64,000 bases of DNA from Echinarachnius parma (GCA_037951105.1 JBAMJV010003060.1:1-64000); one strand, 5' to 3'; positions 41,001 to 56,000 are shown, numbered from the stretch's first letter. Translations and numbers: made by a program. Notes: generated by a model from the letters alone, not told the origin.

Positions 41001-44000
41001 GTGCAAGAATTGGGGTTATTTTTCCTTGCCAATTCGTACAGGATTCGTAAAAGATTTTCTGAAAATAGTCGTACAAAATTTTCGAAGCCTAGACCGAAGA
41101 ATTTTTCGACATTTTCGAGACTGAGACCAGGTCCAGTCCCAAATTTTCAAGGCCGAGACCAAGACTCATTGGGGGGGGGGGGGGGGGGGGGGGGAGTCGA
41201 AGAAAATCTTTGAAGCCGAGACCGAGAATTTTCGACATTTTTGAGAACGAGACCAAGACCCATTGGTTGACAATCCTGTAGTAAGCGAGGGGGGGGGGGG
41301 AGGTGGTGGTCGTAGAAAATTTTCAAAGCCGAGACCGAAATTTGTTGACACTTTCGAGGCCGAGACCACGGTTCTTCGCACTTTTCGAGGCCGAGACCAT
41401 CGATAATGACGGTCGAGACCGCTAAAATGTGGTCTCAAGACCAGTTAAGATTTGAAAAGGGGGGGTTCAAACCCCCAAAAACGGCATTTTTTTTGGTCAA
41501 AGGGGCGGGGGGGGGGGAACCAAATTGTTAATAGTACACTGATAGGCTACTGCACTCCTATAACTTATTTAACTAACAATGTTTTACCTTCACAATAAGT
41601 TTGTCCATCTTAATTATTATAACCATATAAACAAAGAATACATTACTATGTTGTTTTTTACACTCGGACATATACAAAAAATAAAGAGTTACAAAAATAC
41701 AACATTCAACATATCTCACTCAAATATCTGGTGACGGGTAATTTGCTAGTACTTATAACAAGGTAATTATGCCGGTCCTAGCTCTTCATATTCCTTTCTT
41801 TTTTACCCGGATATAACCAAAGAGCTATTATATAGATGGAGTCACAACAGATTCAAATCCTTTACTAGATGTTCGATGCCGCCACTGTAAACTATGCAGT
41901 GAATGTGCTCATTTGAATGGGACCTGAACTTAACTTGCAGGTGGAAACATAAAGACGTTTCGGTTGATTACATACGCATTGGCACATTTCAAAGAGAGTT
42001 GTGCTTTGTTATTATAATAACTTTTCGCAAACCCGAACTCAACTAATTCGAGTACTTCTTTATTATAGATAGCAAATGCGCGCGAAATAAAAAAAATGTG
42101 TGGAAATTGAAATATTCATGATGAAAATTAACGTAGTTGGCATGCGTTGGCACTATTGCGACGTATCTTAACAATTAGAGTGATATCTCAAGATTATTTG
42201 GTGTTGATGTCAATTTGTCGAAAATGATCGAAAGTGGATAAACAATGCTTCAAAGAATCATATTAATTCAAGATATATCTGGATTTTTTCTCAATTCATG
42301 TAGGAAATTATTACAATTACATCTCTATTTGACGACGCGTTCATCAAGTCTACTACTAATCATGCAATAGTCACAAATAAATGAAAATTCGTTGAATTAT
42401 CATAAAATTAAAAAATCGTCAGGAATTAATTAGCAAGTCGTTGGTTTCACTCGGCGGCATCCCAAGCTCCTTTTTGTAAAACGAGGTTCCATTGTATAAA
42501 TGTGAGTGCATTAAACCACCCTCCCCCCCCTCCCCAATGAAATACAAGCCTCTTTTGATTTATTGTTAGCCAGCAATGAGAAATGCTACATGTTCACATG
42601 ATGCATGTGTGTGTACGACCCACCACCCCCTACGGTCCTATCCCCCCCCCCCCCCCCCCCCCCAACAAAAAAAAGAAAAAAAAGAAGAAGCAAGACTCTT
42701 TCGATTAATTTGCAAGCAATGCTGCATTTGTTTGTTGTACATAATATACATTTTCAAACCACCACTCCCCCACATAAAATGCAAGCGTCTTTCGATTCAT
42801 CATTAATAAGCCAGCAATGCTATGTAGTGTATTGATGCAAGTCACCCCTTCACACCCAAACACCACCCCTCATCCCATTCCTGCACCCAATCAACGGATT
42901 ATAATTCGTTGAAAGGCCTTGTCCTCCCTAAATTGTCCCATTATCCACGCACGCACACACTAGTTAACACACAAATGGCGTCACATACTCTTTATTTAGA
43001 CAAAAGCTATCTACTGTGTTTGTATTGTTATTTTTAGCCTTCAGTGTAAAATACCCCCACCCTGCCCCCCAAGTCAATATACACATTCACGCACACAATC
43101 AATGGATCATAATTCGTTGATTGGCTTTGTCCTCAACTGCCCCACACACACACTAACACACAAACTGCATCGCTCTTTAATTTGGACGTGAAGCATTCAC
43201 CTGTGTTTGTAATTGTCATTTTTAGCTTTCAGTGCAACCCCCCCCCCCCCCCCCCCCCATGTCCTTCCCTCATTCCCCACACCCAATCAACGGATCATAA
43301 TTTGTTGATTGGCGTATTGGCCTTGTCCCCAACTGCTCTATTATCCGCACACACACACACACAAGTACACGAACACATGAACTGCATCGCTCTTTATCTG
43401 ATCGCAAAGCGTAAACAAAAGCCGATCACACGCCTCCCTTCTCTCCATTCATACGATCGGTAAGGAGGTGGAATCCGCAATGATGGGAATGAAAAACCAG
43501 AGGCATGTACACACATATTGCCATAAATTGTGAGAATGCAGCATATCTCTCTCTTTCTCCCGGGTCTCATGGATTATTTGCGAGATACGATCGATGGCGC
43601 GTGTGCGTCGACCGATTCCAATTTCCCTCAACTTCGGTTCCGTCCATCATGATGGAGATTTTCTCCAGCATCTAAAGAGCAACCATCGGATTATATTACA
43701 TTCTTGCTTGTTGGTTGGACACTGCAGTGAGTTGGGAAATTGAGGATTTGTTTGGGATGCTTCAATTTCTTGCGTACAAGGTTTATTTAAAGTGTTTTCA
43801 CGAAATCTGGAATTTTGTGGCCTGATTTTAAGGATATTTTTGAACATCTCTTGGCTACCATATACTCGTGGATACAATCATCTGGATCATAATTATTCTA
43901 ATTTGGCCTTGGATTTTTAAGTTGGAATCACCTTCCTTGAATTTCATGTTTACATCGCAAGGGAATGTTGAGAGTGTAAAATCTACACAGATAGGCATTT

Positions 44001-47000
44001 TGACGAACTGGACAAGTGATGGAATATCAATTTAGTACTTATTTATGAAGAATACTTTTCTGTTTTTGTTTGTATAGTTCACATTTATTCATGCTATTCT
44101 ATTTTAGCCAACTGGTGATAACTGTACCCAATATATCAGGGGTTAGGGCCTTGGGTCTTGTGTCTGGAGAATGTGTGTTTATATTAATAATATCAACATT
44201 AATTTGATTTTAAAGGGTTAAGAAAGAAGGCTTGTGTAAAATTGTTCTAACTGCACCCGTCTAGCGAGCAGTTGGTAGAGCACCAGGGGGGTGTTTCACA
44301 AAGATCCTAAGTTGATCTTAACGCTAAGTTGGACTTAACAACTATGGAAAGCCGTTAGTTTCTTTGAATTTGTTTTGGTAAAAGTTCCTTTAAAAGGTGT
44401 AAAATGTTGATTAAAATCATACCTATTTTCTATTATCAAGGAGATTCCATGTTCTATATGTACATGTACATTTTATGAAAAGTCTAAAATACTTCCTTTT
44501 TTTTGCATTTGAATATATATATATATTTTATTCAAAGGCTACAAATGACTTTCTGTAATAATTAAGTCCAACTTTGGATTTTTGTGAAACACCCCCAGTC
44601 TAGCAATCAGGAGGTCTCTGGTTTTATTCCCAGGGCAGGCCAATTTTCTTTGCTCATTTCTATTCATAATTTGTGTAAAGTTAGTTTCCCTTTGTTTTAA
44701 TTTAAAGTACAATAAGGCAAGCAATCTGAATTCAGGGTGTGATATTTAATAGACCTGAAAAATGCTGAGATGCAAGACAAATTGATTAGATAGTTGTTAT
44801 CAAAAGTACCATACATTAAGTTTATTGGGCTCTTTACTTTTATCTGGCTATATGGATACTGTAATAAGTTGACAGTTATACTTTTGTGTTAAATAAAAAA
44901 GCTGGTATTTGACAAGTGCTATCCTTCACACAAATGTAAAATGGGTACCTGACAGGAATTATATATTCCTTTACAGGCTTGATGCAACTTACCAAGGCAG
45001 CTCAGCTAACATCGGGGTAATAATTGTAAACATGTACCGTAAACAGGGGTGACTTTGGCCGGCGGGGTGACTTTGGCCACATTTTGGGAAGGGTGTATTT
45101 TCATCAAGCCTCATTTTTTGGAACAAATTTATTATTGTTTTAATAAACAAACTCTTATAGGGTAATGTACAAAATCAGAAACTTGTTCTAAAAAGTGAGG
45201 CTTGATGAACATACATCCTTTTCAAAAAGTGGCCAAAGTCACCCCGGTTTACGGTAGTTTAGTGCTTTGCAACATACGTATCTATTATCAAAATATATAT
45301 CAACAAAATAGAGACGTAGAGGCAATAAGTATTCTTAAAAAAGCTCTTACCTGCATCTTTATTCTTTAGGTAATCTTTAAATCTTTGAGTGCCAATGCCA
45401 CAGATTTGCACCACCCAACCAAAGCATAAATGCCATAGAGCTGTCATAAAATCCCCGACATTCAAATGGTTAATCCTCTGCAAAATTATTCTCTCTATTA
45501 CAGGTATGGATATGATTTATAGTGTATCATATATGGCTTCCACAATATTCCAGCGGAAATTGTAGCTCCTATTTGCAAAAGAAGGAATGAAAGAACTTTG
45601 AGCATGTATAGCTCTGTAGATCCTGGTAGCCAGTTAGGTTTTTATTGTATGATTTTGTTTTCATCCATTGTACCATTGATGCCATAAATAAATACTAGCG
45701 TAGCGAGGCTCTGCTCCGATGAGCAAATAAACACGCGCAAATTAATTGTTCAGAATTTTTATGACCGCACTTGACTAACTGCCAGAATGAGAGGGCAGGC
45801 ATGGTATTTACATATTTCTGCAGTTGCCAGAGTAGCGTTGTCATGGGAACAGAGGAACAGATCCATTTTGGGGGGTGTGGCATCATTAAACTGAATAGAA
45901 AGAGCTAGTATCCCCGTTATAAATGCATTTTTACAGATCAGTGCATAGAATGTACACATGCATAGATTGCGATCTAAAGATAGCGTATCAACAAAAGAGA
46001 TCTTTTACTACCTACCATGGTGCAATTTCTTTTAAAGGGGACCACCAGGCAAAGATGTTTTTGGTACCGTTTTGTCATATCAAAGAGAAACCCAACATTT
46101 TGCAAAGGGTTGTGTAAATTCATAAACAAAGCAATAAATTACCACCACTTACGGAACCACTATTATTTCCTGGTTCCGAACCTGCCAAACATTTGCGAGT
46201 GCGCCAATGCTATTCACGCGTACGTTTGGAGACAATAGAATCCCGGACGATTCGTTCGCTCTGGACAAAGTAGTCTTCGTACATTCAGACCCATGAACTC
46301 ATGCTTTAGAATGGTGATGCGTTTTCCAATTATATATTTTTTCTGGAAACATATTTTTGTGAACTTGTTGATGGAATGGCAGACTACTAAAGATGTTACC
46401 TTTCATTTATAAGAATATTATTTTTGGGTGGTGGTACCCTTTAATGGCGTATAATCAGCAAAAGAGATTTCTAATACCTACCATTTCTTTTCAGGAAAAA
46501 CAAAACATTGTGTGTTTATACACGTGTGTGTTTATGGTAACCATGGTAATCATTCATTAGCAGGGGGGTTGGAAGCGAACAGCAGTATGGCATTGAACTT
46601 GTGATATTCAAGTATTGATTGACGTAGGTACGCGTTGCGCCAGGGAATGTTATTAAAACATTTAGTGATTACCCATTAATTACATATTGTTATTATTGTG
46701 CGGTGAAACATACATGTATGTGTACTGTGCTTGGACACTGATTGACTGACTGTAGCTTCATAATACAGTCAAACCTGTCTACAGGGAGACAGAAAAATTG
46801 GTCTTTATAAGCAGGTGGTCTCTATAGACATGTACATTTAGATCTAAACTGCTTCTTAAGGAGATGAAATTAGTGGACTTTATAGATAGTTGCTAGAGCA
46901 GATTTGACTGTACATTATACATTCATATTGCAAGCCACCACGCTAACTTTTTTCTGTACTAGCATAGGAAATCATATGTTTTGACATCATTTTACTTGCC

Positions 47001-50000
47001 CTGCATATTAGCTTCAATCCATAAACTGTATACTAAAATGCAAGAGAGCATATTGATAGTCCTATTGACATTGAAACTGCATCCTGTTCTGTTGAGTTGT
47101 CAAAGCCACTTGATGACTGCTTGATTTGATATTATTCTGTTTCTAGCAAGGGTAGTCAATATTTGCTTATGGTCTTAGATCAATATTCCTGACCATAATT
47201 GTTTGAATTCTACCAATAGCCCAGTAGATCAAAAATATTAGTCATTTCATTTATAAACAAGGTTGACAAAAGTAACAAAAGTAGCTTTAGAATTCAACAA
47301 ATGAAATGAATTATTTTTCCCAATATGTTTCAAGATACAGGTATAAATTTGTTACAAATATTTTATGCAAATTTGCATTACTTTGTATGTTTTTGCATTA
47401 TTAAAAGAAAATGTGAATTAAAAAGGAAAAACAAATCTTTTGTGGACCTTGATTAAAGGGATAGTTGAGTTCTGGTAAGGAGAGTACAGTTTTAGTGAAA
47501 CTGAATTTTAGTAACCAAAACCTGCATCATTACATTACAAACTAATAGTTATAACTAGAAAGGAACACAAAATTACAAATGACGTAGTAAAGATCATGTT
47601 ATCATTCAAAAAGAGCCGTTAAAACGTAAGAGGGCGCTCTCTAAACACTCATCGGTTTCAACCATTTTGAATAAAATATTGTGCATGTGATGCTTTGTTG
47701 AAATAGTGATTAGATAGAGAAATAACCAACAACTAATTAAATACCTATTTTGTAACTTTTTGAAAAGAGGAAGCATTTTTTTGAATTTTTAACGGCTGGT
47801 TCAAAATTTTCTAATAAACCCGGGGCCCCGGGTTTATTACAAATTGTTATATTTATGGATATTTCAGCCGTTTCTGAACCGATTTTGATCAAACAAAGAT
47901 GATTTTATTCTTTAAATATTATGCTCTTTCAAATTTTACACTCAGTTTTTCATTACCTCACAAACCAATTAAGTAGTCTAGCGCCCTCTCTACCAAAACT
48001 CAACTTTCCCTTTAAATCAAGTGATATTTCACCTACAAATTGAACATTTTGAAATTTTTCCTTTAGAAGTCCCAAGTCCTAAGTCCTTAGGCAGGGCTCA
48101 AAATTAGCACAGGCTTGCTGGCCAGCGGCCACTGATAATTATAGCTTCAGGCCACCAAAATTACCGTATTTGTCAGTGTATAAACCGCACCTGTGTATTA
48201 ACCGCACACCCAACTTTGGGTTGTCATTGAAGAGGAAAAAACAGATTCTAGATAATAAAACTGTGCTGGGAATCATTGCACTATAATCAAATTCCATGAC
48301 ACAAAACAACAACAACAACACAAGTCACATACTTGTTTCTGATTGGAGTACAATTCATAACAAAAAAAGCTTTTCACTCCACATTTAACTGATATTATAG
48401 CCATGTGGTATTTTCCTGAAATATGATTCTCTATCTCTTTGTATTAATAACCGCTGCCCCCTTTTTGCAAGTTCTTCTGTATGGAAAAGTGTGCGGTTAA
48501 TACACCAGCAAATACATGTAGTTCAACCATGTACATTATACCCTAGAACATCTTGTTTTCTTCTTGTTCTGGGCCACCAGATTCAGGTTATGGGCCACTA
48601 TAAATCAAGAAATCTGGTTTTTACTTGCCCAACTGGCCATCAAGGACAAGAATTATATTTCTAGCATTGCCTTCTAAAGCCCGGCGCAGATAGAGCCGAT
48701 CCGACCCGACCCGACCCGATTGAAAGTCGGTCTGATTCAGTTGCGGCCGATTCATCATGTTGAATCGGGCCCGATTGGCTTTCGACTAGCAAAATCGAAG
48801 TCGTGAGGCAATGCACACAGAGCCAATCCAACTGAAAACCAGTCGGCTCTGTCTGTGCCAGGCTTTATGTAATACTACCAGATCATACTATGAGCTCAGG
48901 GGGGTGTTTCACAAAGTTACTAAGTTGAACTTAAAATTATGGTAGGCCATTTGTAGGCTTGGAATAAAACATTTTCAAAAGCAAAACAATGCAATTATTT
49001 GAGACTTCTAACACTTCACTTCAAGGATCCTTGATAATAACAAATATAACTTTTTTTAAATCACAATGTACATGTATGCCTTTTAAAAAGAACTATTTCA
49101 ATAATTTTACAAAGAAACTAATGGCTTTCCATAACAGTTTGGTCCAACTTAGAGATTATATAAGTTCAACTTTGCATCATTGTGAAACACCCCCAGGTAT
49201 TTGATAAAATATAGCATAGATACATGTACATGTAGATAGAAAGATAGATATAGCGTTTTTTTTTTATTGAACACATAAAATAAAAAACAAGACTGTAGTC
49301 CGAGGACTAAAGTGCCTTGCGTACAACACAAATATATAAACATACATGCATACAAATAAAACATCAAAATACAACAAAATAATATATATATATTTATAAA
49401 TGTATTTGGCAAGATAAGCACAAAAATGGTAGCCTAAAAATTCACACACCATTCACACACCCAGCCTATAAGTATACCCTAGACTGCATGAAATTCCCCC
49501 GGGGGGGGGGGGGGGGGGTACTCAGATTATAGTCGGACGGGGGTGTGCGGCTGGGACCTCCGAACCCATACTCACATCTAAGGGTCCCTTTGCTGTAAAT
49601 AGGTACCCATGTCTAAGGATTTTTTTCGCCGGCGTGGCATGTTTGCTGTGTATTTCCCGCAAATTTTGTGGTTTCTTTTAGCGAGCGTAGCGAGCTTGAA
49701 CATTTTTGCAATTTTGCATCGGCAAATCCCAAAATCCCGGATAAAAGAGAGGAAATGAAAAACAGGGACCCATGTCTAAGGATTTGTTTTATGAAAAGGG
49801 GACCCATGTCTAAGGATCTTTCTTGAAAAAGTCACCCTTCCCAGCGGCACATCCCCGTATACCCAATATATGTGAGTACCCCCCCCCCGGGAAATTCCCA
49901 TTGGATTTAGGCCTTTAGGGGTGCATGCATTGAATAGCGACGTTGCACTATTGCAACTGTTGGATTGAGTCATCCTGCATGTCTCATTTCTGATATGAAA

Positions 50001-53000
50001 AATTGATACCAGCGAAACCAATAACAATAAACATGTACATGGAGCAGTTGTGTAGCAATTAAAGGGCGAAGAGGCAATCTGGAAAATTACCCCACCTCCT
50101 TCTGTTGGAAATAATTATACTTGTAGAATTTCATGCATATCTCATAGCCATCACCCCTTCAAGGTTTTTTGTTTTTGTTGTAGTCTTCTTTATCCAGGTT
50201 AGCCTCTTCAGTGCTCTTTTTTGCTCTGTCCTCCCAGAGGGACCTGCATCTAATATTACTATACAACTCGGCCATTTGATACACTTCCGCACTATATTGT
50301 GCACTTTCTCTACTCCCTGGGGAGCATTCCAGCAGGTGCTACTTTATAGTGCACTCATGCTTTTGACACCCTCATGCATGCCAAGGTCATTATGTATTAT
50401 TTAATATACCAATTGAATTTGTAACCCTTGGCTTATCAACTCATAAACTTGCAAACCATAACCCCTTGTTTTGTTTATTCAAAAAATATTTCTGGAGAGT
50501 TTCTTTTTTGTTTGAATTTGTGATGGCCAAAATCCAAAATATTATAATTGTGATGGCAATGGAATAACTTCAACTTTTGTTCAAATTTAGACAGTTTTAT
50601 GTGGTTTAGATGATTAGACCTTGCTAATTATAGTCACAATAAAATGAGACCTTCTCTCATCTTTTGGTATGAAAGGGAATAATTGTTGTTTCTGTCTATT
50701 AAACTGAATGTTCAGTGTGCCAGGCACAGCTATGTTCCCTTCAATAATACCCAGCTAATGTAAATTGACACCACATACATATTTGCAATTAATCGCTTGA
50801 TTGAAGTTCTCATTTTCACTAATAAAATGGACCAGTGTTGTGATTTGGGATACATCAATTGAAAAGCAAAATTATAGCAATTTTAAAACTTTAATGAGCA
50901 TGACCATGGAATTATTATTTTTTTTCATGTGTTTGAGTTCAAATGTATTAGAGCAGCCTACATAGAAATGTTGTTCAAATATACTGTATATCAAAGCAAT
51001 GCGCAAAATGTAGTTTCACATACAGAATTTAGTAGCAGTTTTCCTTTTAAAATTACCTTTTATTATGCTAAAAATACCATTAGTAAAATACTTTTAGTTT
51101 CTATTGTACTTAACTAAAACACGGTCATAACAATTCTTATTCTCCTTTTCATTTTGTGCTTCTGGAGGCTCTTCCAACATGTTATATTTCTGGAATTGAA
51201 TTGAATACTCCTTGCTTTTTGAAAATCTACAACCGGGTAATCACATTTGGGAATTGATTATATTCATTAGGCCCATAATGGTTGATTTCATCTGGTAATA
51301 ATGTTTTCTGTCGCGGTTACCATGGCAACACCAACACAAAGTGGTATTCTAGCCAGGTCTCTCACTTGGGCGCGCCACGCATCTGCGTCACATCAATTTT
51401 AAAAGGCTTCCGGTTATTCCGCTGAGTATAGAGAGAGATACCATTTTTACCCGGTACAGTGCAGTTATACTGTGAACAATATCATTGGGTGAGAGAGAGA
51501 GAAGGATGTTAAAGGGGTAGTTCAGTTTTGGTATTGAGGGCGCTGCACAAAATAATTTTTTTGTGAGATAATTAAAAACTGAGTGTAAAATTTGGAAGAG
51601 CATACAATTTTAATGGCAGAACAAACTTTATTTGATCAAAATCGGTTCAGAAATGGCTGAAATATCCATAAACAACCATTTGTGATAATTGTGGGGCCCC
51701 ACAATTATTCGATAATTAAAAAAAAAAATTAAAAAATGCTTCCTCTTTTCAAAAAATTTCAAAAGAGGTTTTTAAATAGTTGTTGACGATCTCTCTATTC
51801 AATCATTATTTCAACAAAACATCATGAAAAATGGTTGAAACCAATGCTTTTTTAGAGAGTGCCCTCTTGTGTTTCAATGGCTCTTTTTGAATGATAAAAG
51901 GCTTTTTACTTATAGTTATACCTATTAGTTTGTAATGTTATTGTGCAGGGTTTGGTTACTAAAGCTCAGCCTTACCAAAACTGTACATGTACTTCCCCTT
52001 TAAGTTAATTTTGTGCTAAATTGAGTTCTGCATACCATCTTGTAGATATATATATCTATCAGAGCACCATCCATGTGATGCCACATTCTCAGATAATAAT
52101 AATTTATAATTTGTTGAATATTGGTCAAAGAGTATTAAAAGAGAGCTAGATTTAGATGCTACATTGTTCCCAAACTTTATGATTATCTTGGAAACTTACA
52201 AGATCAAATATTGGCTTAGCGCCCAGGTTCTCGTTCTCAGCCATCAAAGCTGCATGTTCATAGAGGGTTTGTTTGTTAGCAACCATGGAATAAATACACG
52301 TTTATGATACGTTTGGTGCTAAGTACTATCATAAATATCTGATAAATCAATTTTAGAAGCTTTTATTTGCCTCTATGACATGAACTGTCCAAAGAAAGGT
52401 TTTAGCTGACAGCTTCCATTAAGGTGTTAAATTTGCATCTGGCATTTCAGATTGGATATATAAAAGTATAAAAGCGATCCCCTTGTGTTATGATACTTAT
52501 GGTGCCAAAATTTGCACTTTTATATCGGATAATCGATTTCAGTAGTGTTTATTTGCCTCTAGGACATGAAGTGTTAAAAGGTTTTAGGTGACGGCTTCCA
52601 TTAAGGTGTTAAATTTGCATCTGGTATTTCAGATCGGATATTTATATATAAAAGCAATTTCCCTTTTTTTTTCTTCTAGGCATCCTTTTTAGTGTGGTAC
52701 ACAGTACACAATAGCGTGCTTACGATCCTGGACCGTCAGCACGGTCGACCGTAAAATACGAGTGCGCATCTGTTCTGCGCATGTATGACGTAATGCCTTA
52801 CGGTCGACTAATTTTTGGTGAACAGTTTTCGCGCGATGTATGGTCGGGTCACCTGACTCGACCGTAAACATTTTACGGTCCACTAACTCACGGTCCAGGA
52901 TCGTAAGCACGCTTATTATTAGCCCAGACAGTAAGGCAAGTGACATTATATTTTGCTTGTCTTTCCATGATTTTTACCTGCCCTGCAAGTGGGCAAGGGG

Positions 53001-56000
53001 GTAATTTTATTTTTTTTTTTGGGGGGGGGGGGGGGGCTACTTTTCAATCTTGCCTGCATGAAATAGCACTCTAGAAGTTGTTTTGCATTGAACTCTATGC
53101 ACATTTATTGGGGGCTCTTTTAGGTATTTTTGTGGAAAATTTGCCTTGCGCCCTGCATATGTTTTTCACTGATGTGCATAATTGTATAGGGTACTATGGT
53201 AGATTCATATCTTGCAAAGATAGCTGGAAAAAATGGTATGTGTTTGTTTGTTTATTTAATTATATCCCAAAATGCAGTAATTATCCAATCAAATGCAAAT
53301 CAGTAAAAGCAGTAAAATGTGTCGTATAAACAGGCAGTTGAATACAAAAATATATACAATTAAGATATATGGGAAAGCCTTTGAAGGAGGCTATATAGTG
53401 TACAGCAATCAGTTTGTTTTGATATTATAACATGCAATGCATTCTCCATAGACTCAAGCCCAAGTAATTTCAAGACCAGTCCTGAATGGATTAATGCATT
53501 CTCCATCTAATGGATAGATCTTATCCAGAGTATTGCCATTACAAGACTCCCTCTACATGTATATGAGTTTATGACTCAGTCAGGTTTTATTAATATATGA
53601 CATGCACCATATGCTGGAATTTACCATTTAAGAATTATTTTCAGGACCAGTCCCAGGGGGTGGTGTTTCACAAAGATCCCAAGTCAAACTTAACACTAAG
53701 TCAGACTTTAAAATGATGGTAAGCCATTTGTACCCAAGTGGAATAAAATATATTTAAAAGCAAAAATGCCAGTATTTTATAATTTTAATGAATTTTACAT
53801 CACGATCATGAAATCTCCTTGATAATAGAAAATATCAATAATTTTAATCAACATTTCATGCCTTTTAAAAGAACTTTTGCTAAAAAAAAATCAAAGAAAC
53901 TAACAGCTTTCCATAGTTTCTAAGTTCAACTTAAATGATCTTTGTAAAACACCCCCCTGAATGGGTAAATGCATTTGCCATCTAGACACTTTCCTGCGCA
54001 TTGTCATTACTAGACCTGAATGAATTTATGACTCGCTCGATTTTATACGATATGCACCATCTGCCAGTTTTTCTGGTTAGTGTTCAGTTCTGTCAAATAT
54101 CAATATGTGCTTGTAAATATAGGATTACTGGAGAACGACTAGTAGACAACTGTGGTGATACAGTACAACTGTACATGTGTGTAATAAACCATGGAAGCAG
54201 ACGTGGAATCGATGACTGGTTATGAAGTGCCGAACGGCCGGCGTCAATCACTGTCTTTTCGCGATGTGTCGCACGCGACCCACCGACCTTCGCTGCCCGT
54301 CATCATGCTCACTCCTCATCCTCCGACGCATTTTCCCTTCCCACCAAACTCGGCACTCTCAACGAGCACACCCAATATCCCTGCTTTAACTCGTAGCCGG
54401 TCACTCTCGTTTTCCAGCAAACCCCCCGAGAACCTGGGTGCCGGCTGGGACCAGTTTTCGACACTCCCGCGTCACTTCAAGACGAATACGACGCGCATTT
54501 CCTTTCCTTTCCCGAAACATTCGCAAACTCCTGAGGAGCTAGAAACGATAAAGCGTGATTTGGTGCAAAAGCGGGTGGTCCCCGCCGACTATCGCAGGTC
54601 TATCATCCGTTACCATGGTGACGAGACTGTTGAAAAGAAGAACTGGGTTCCGTTCTTTCTCATGGTCCACTTGGTGGAGAATGTAGCTCTTCCTACTGAA
54701 CAGGTACCAGACCACTGCGGTTATAGTTTAATGTACTGTAGATGTAAAATTACCACTCACATGAATTCACTGGCGTAGATCTGTATTAAAGTAATATCAA
54801 TTAATGAGTCTTAGTCTTAATTACATCTTTAAGAGGTTCTTTTGATGGACTCTCATCGATTATTCAAAATTTCAATTATACAAACATAATTTTGTTCATT
54901 TAATCTTTCATTTCCTTTTGTAGGAGAAATGCCAACTGAGGTTTAGTCTCTATCAACTTCAAGAGGTTCTTAGGATCTTTCTTTTCCTTTCCGTAGGAGA
55001 AAGCCAGAAAGCCGCCCCAATACCGGCTGAGATTTTAAAGTCTCTATGATGTCACCTTCAAGAGGTTCTGCGGAAGAACTCTATTTGATAATTTTAAATT
55101 TAAATAATTTCAAAATATAAAGACACATCCATTTTCAAGATTTCTGTTTTATTTCTGTTTTTCATTTTTGTTCTGTAGGATAAAGCGAAGAAGCCGCCCC
55201 AATACCAGCTGAGATTTAGTCTCTATGATGTCACCTTCAAGAGGTTCTTTGGGAAGACTCTTGTTGTTTATCCTAAATTTATTAATAAAGAAAATCCATT
55301 TGATTTTCTTTCTGTAGAAGAAAGCAAAGAAGTTGTGACATCACTTTCATTAGATTCTTTAGGAAGACTCTAAATTGAGCAATCAAAGTGTAAGATATGA
55401 AAACAATTCCATTTTCAAGATCTTTAATTTCCATTTTTGTTCCGTAGGATAAAGCGAAGAAGCCGCCCCAATACCAGCTCAGGTTTAGTCTCTATGATGT
55501 CACCTTCAAGAGGTTCTTCGGCAAGACTCTGGTTGGTCCCAAGAAGAACTGTAAACAGAGCGGAGTACTGCAGTACAATACAGTAAGTTCATTAGGACGT
55601 ATCTTGATAGACTTGGTCCAAGCACAGAACAGCCCAGGCACCATGTGTGATAATGATAAAGATAAAGCAGGACTCCCAAGTCCAATTTAGTCTACTGGCC
55701 ATGACACCACAAATTAGCCTCATGCCACAAAAGTGTAATTAATCCTAATTTCACTTGCCTGAAGGGGCAACCATATTAAACAAAACAAAACTCGCACTGG
55801 CCCGCTGGCCCGCTGGCCCGCTGGCCCGGGGCCAGTAAAATTGCACTTGGGGCCAGCAAAATGTATAAAAGTCATATTTTGGTGGCCCGATTGGGCAAGC
55901 AGATTTTCAACCCGACATTGACAAAATGAAAAAAATCTTGTTTTCTTTTATGTCATGCTTCATCTGTTATCACAGGTTTGATTAGGAAAGAGTGATATTT

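Noticed and set aside
40579..41076. 165-codon minus-strand frame
   Set aside because: No family resemblance, no splice or promoter context, and composition like the surrounding intron.
50105..50404. Hydrophobic 99-codon frame
   Set aside because: T-rich intron sequence gives hydrophobic codons by chance; no splice or homology support.
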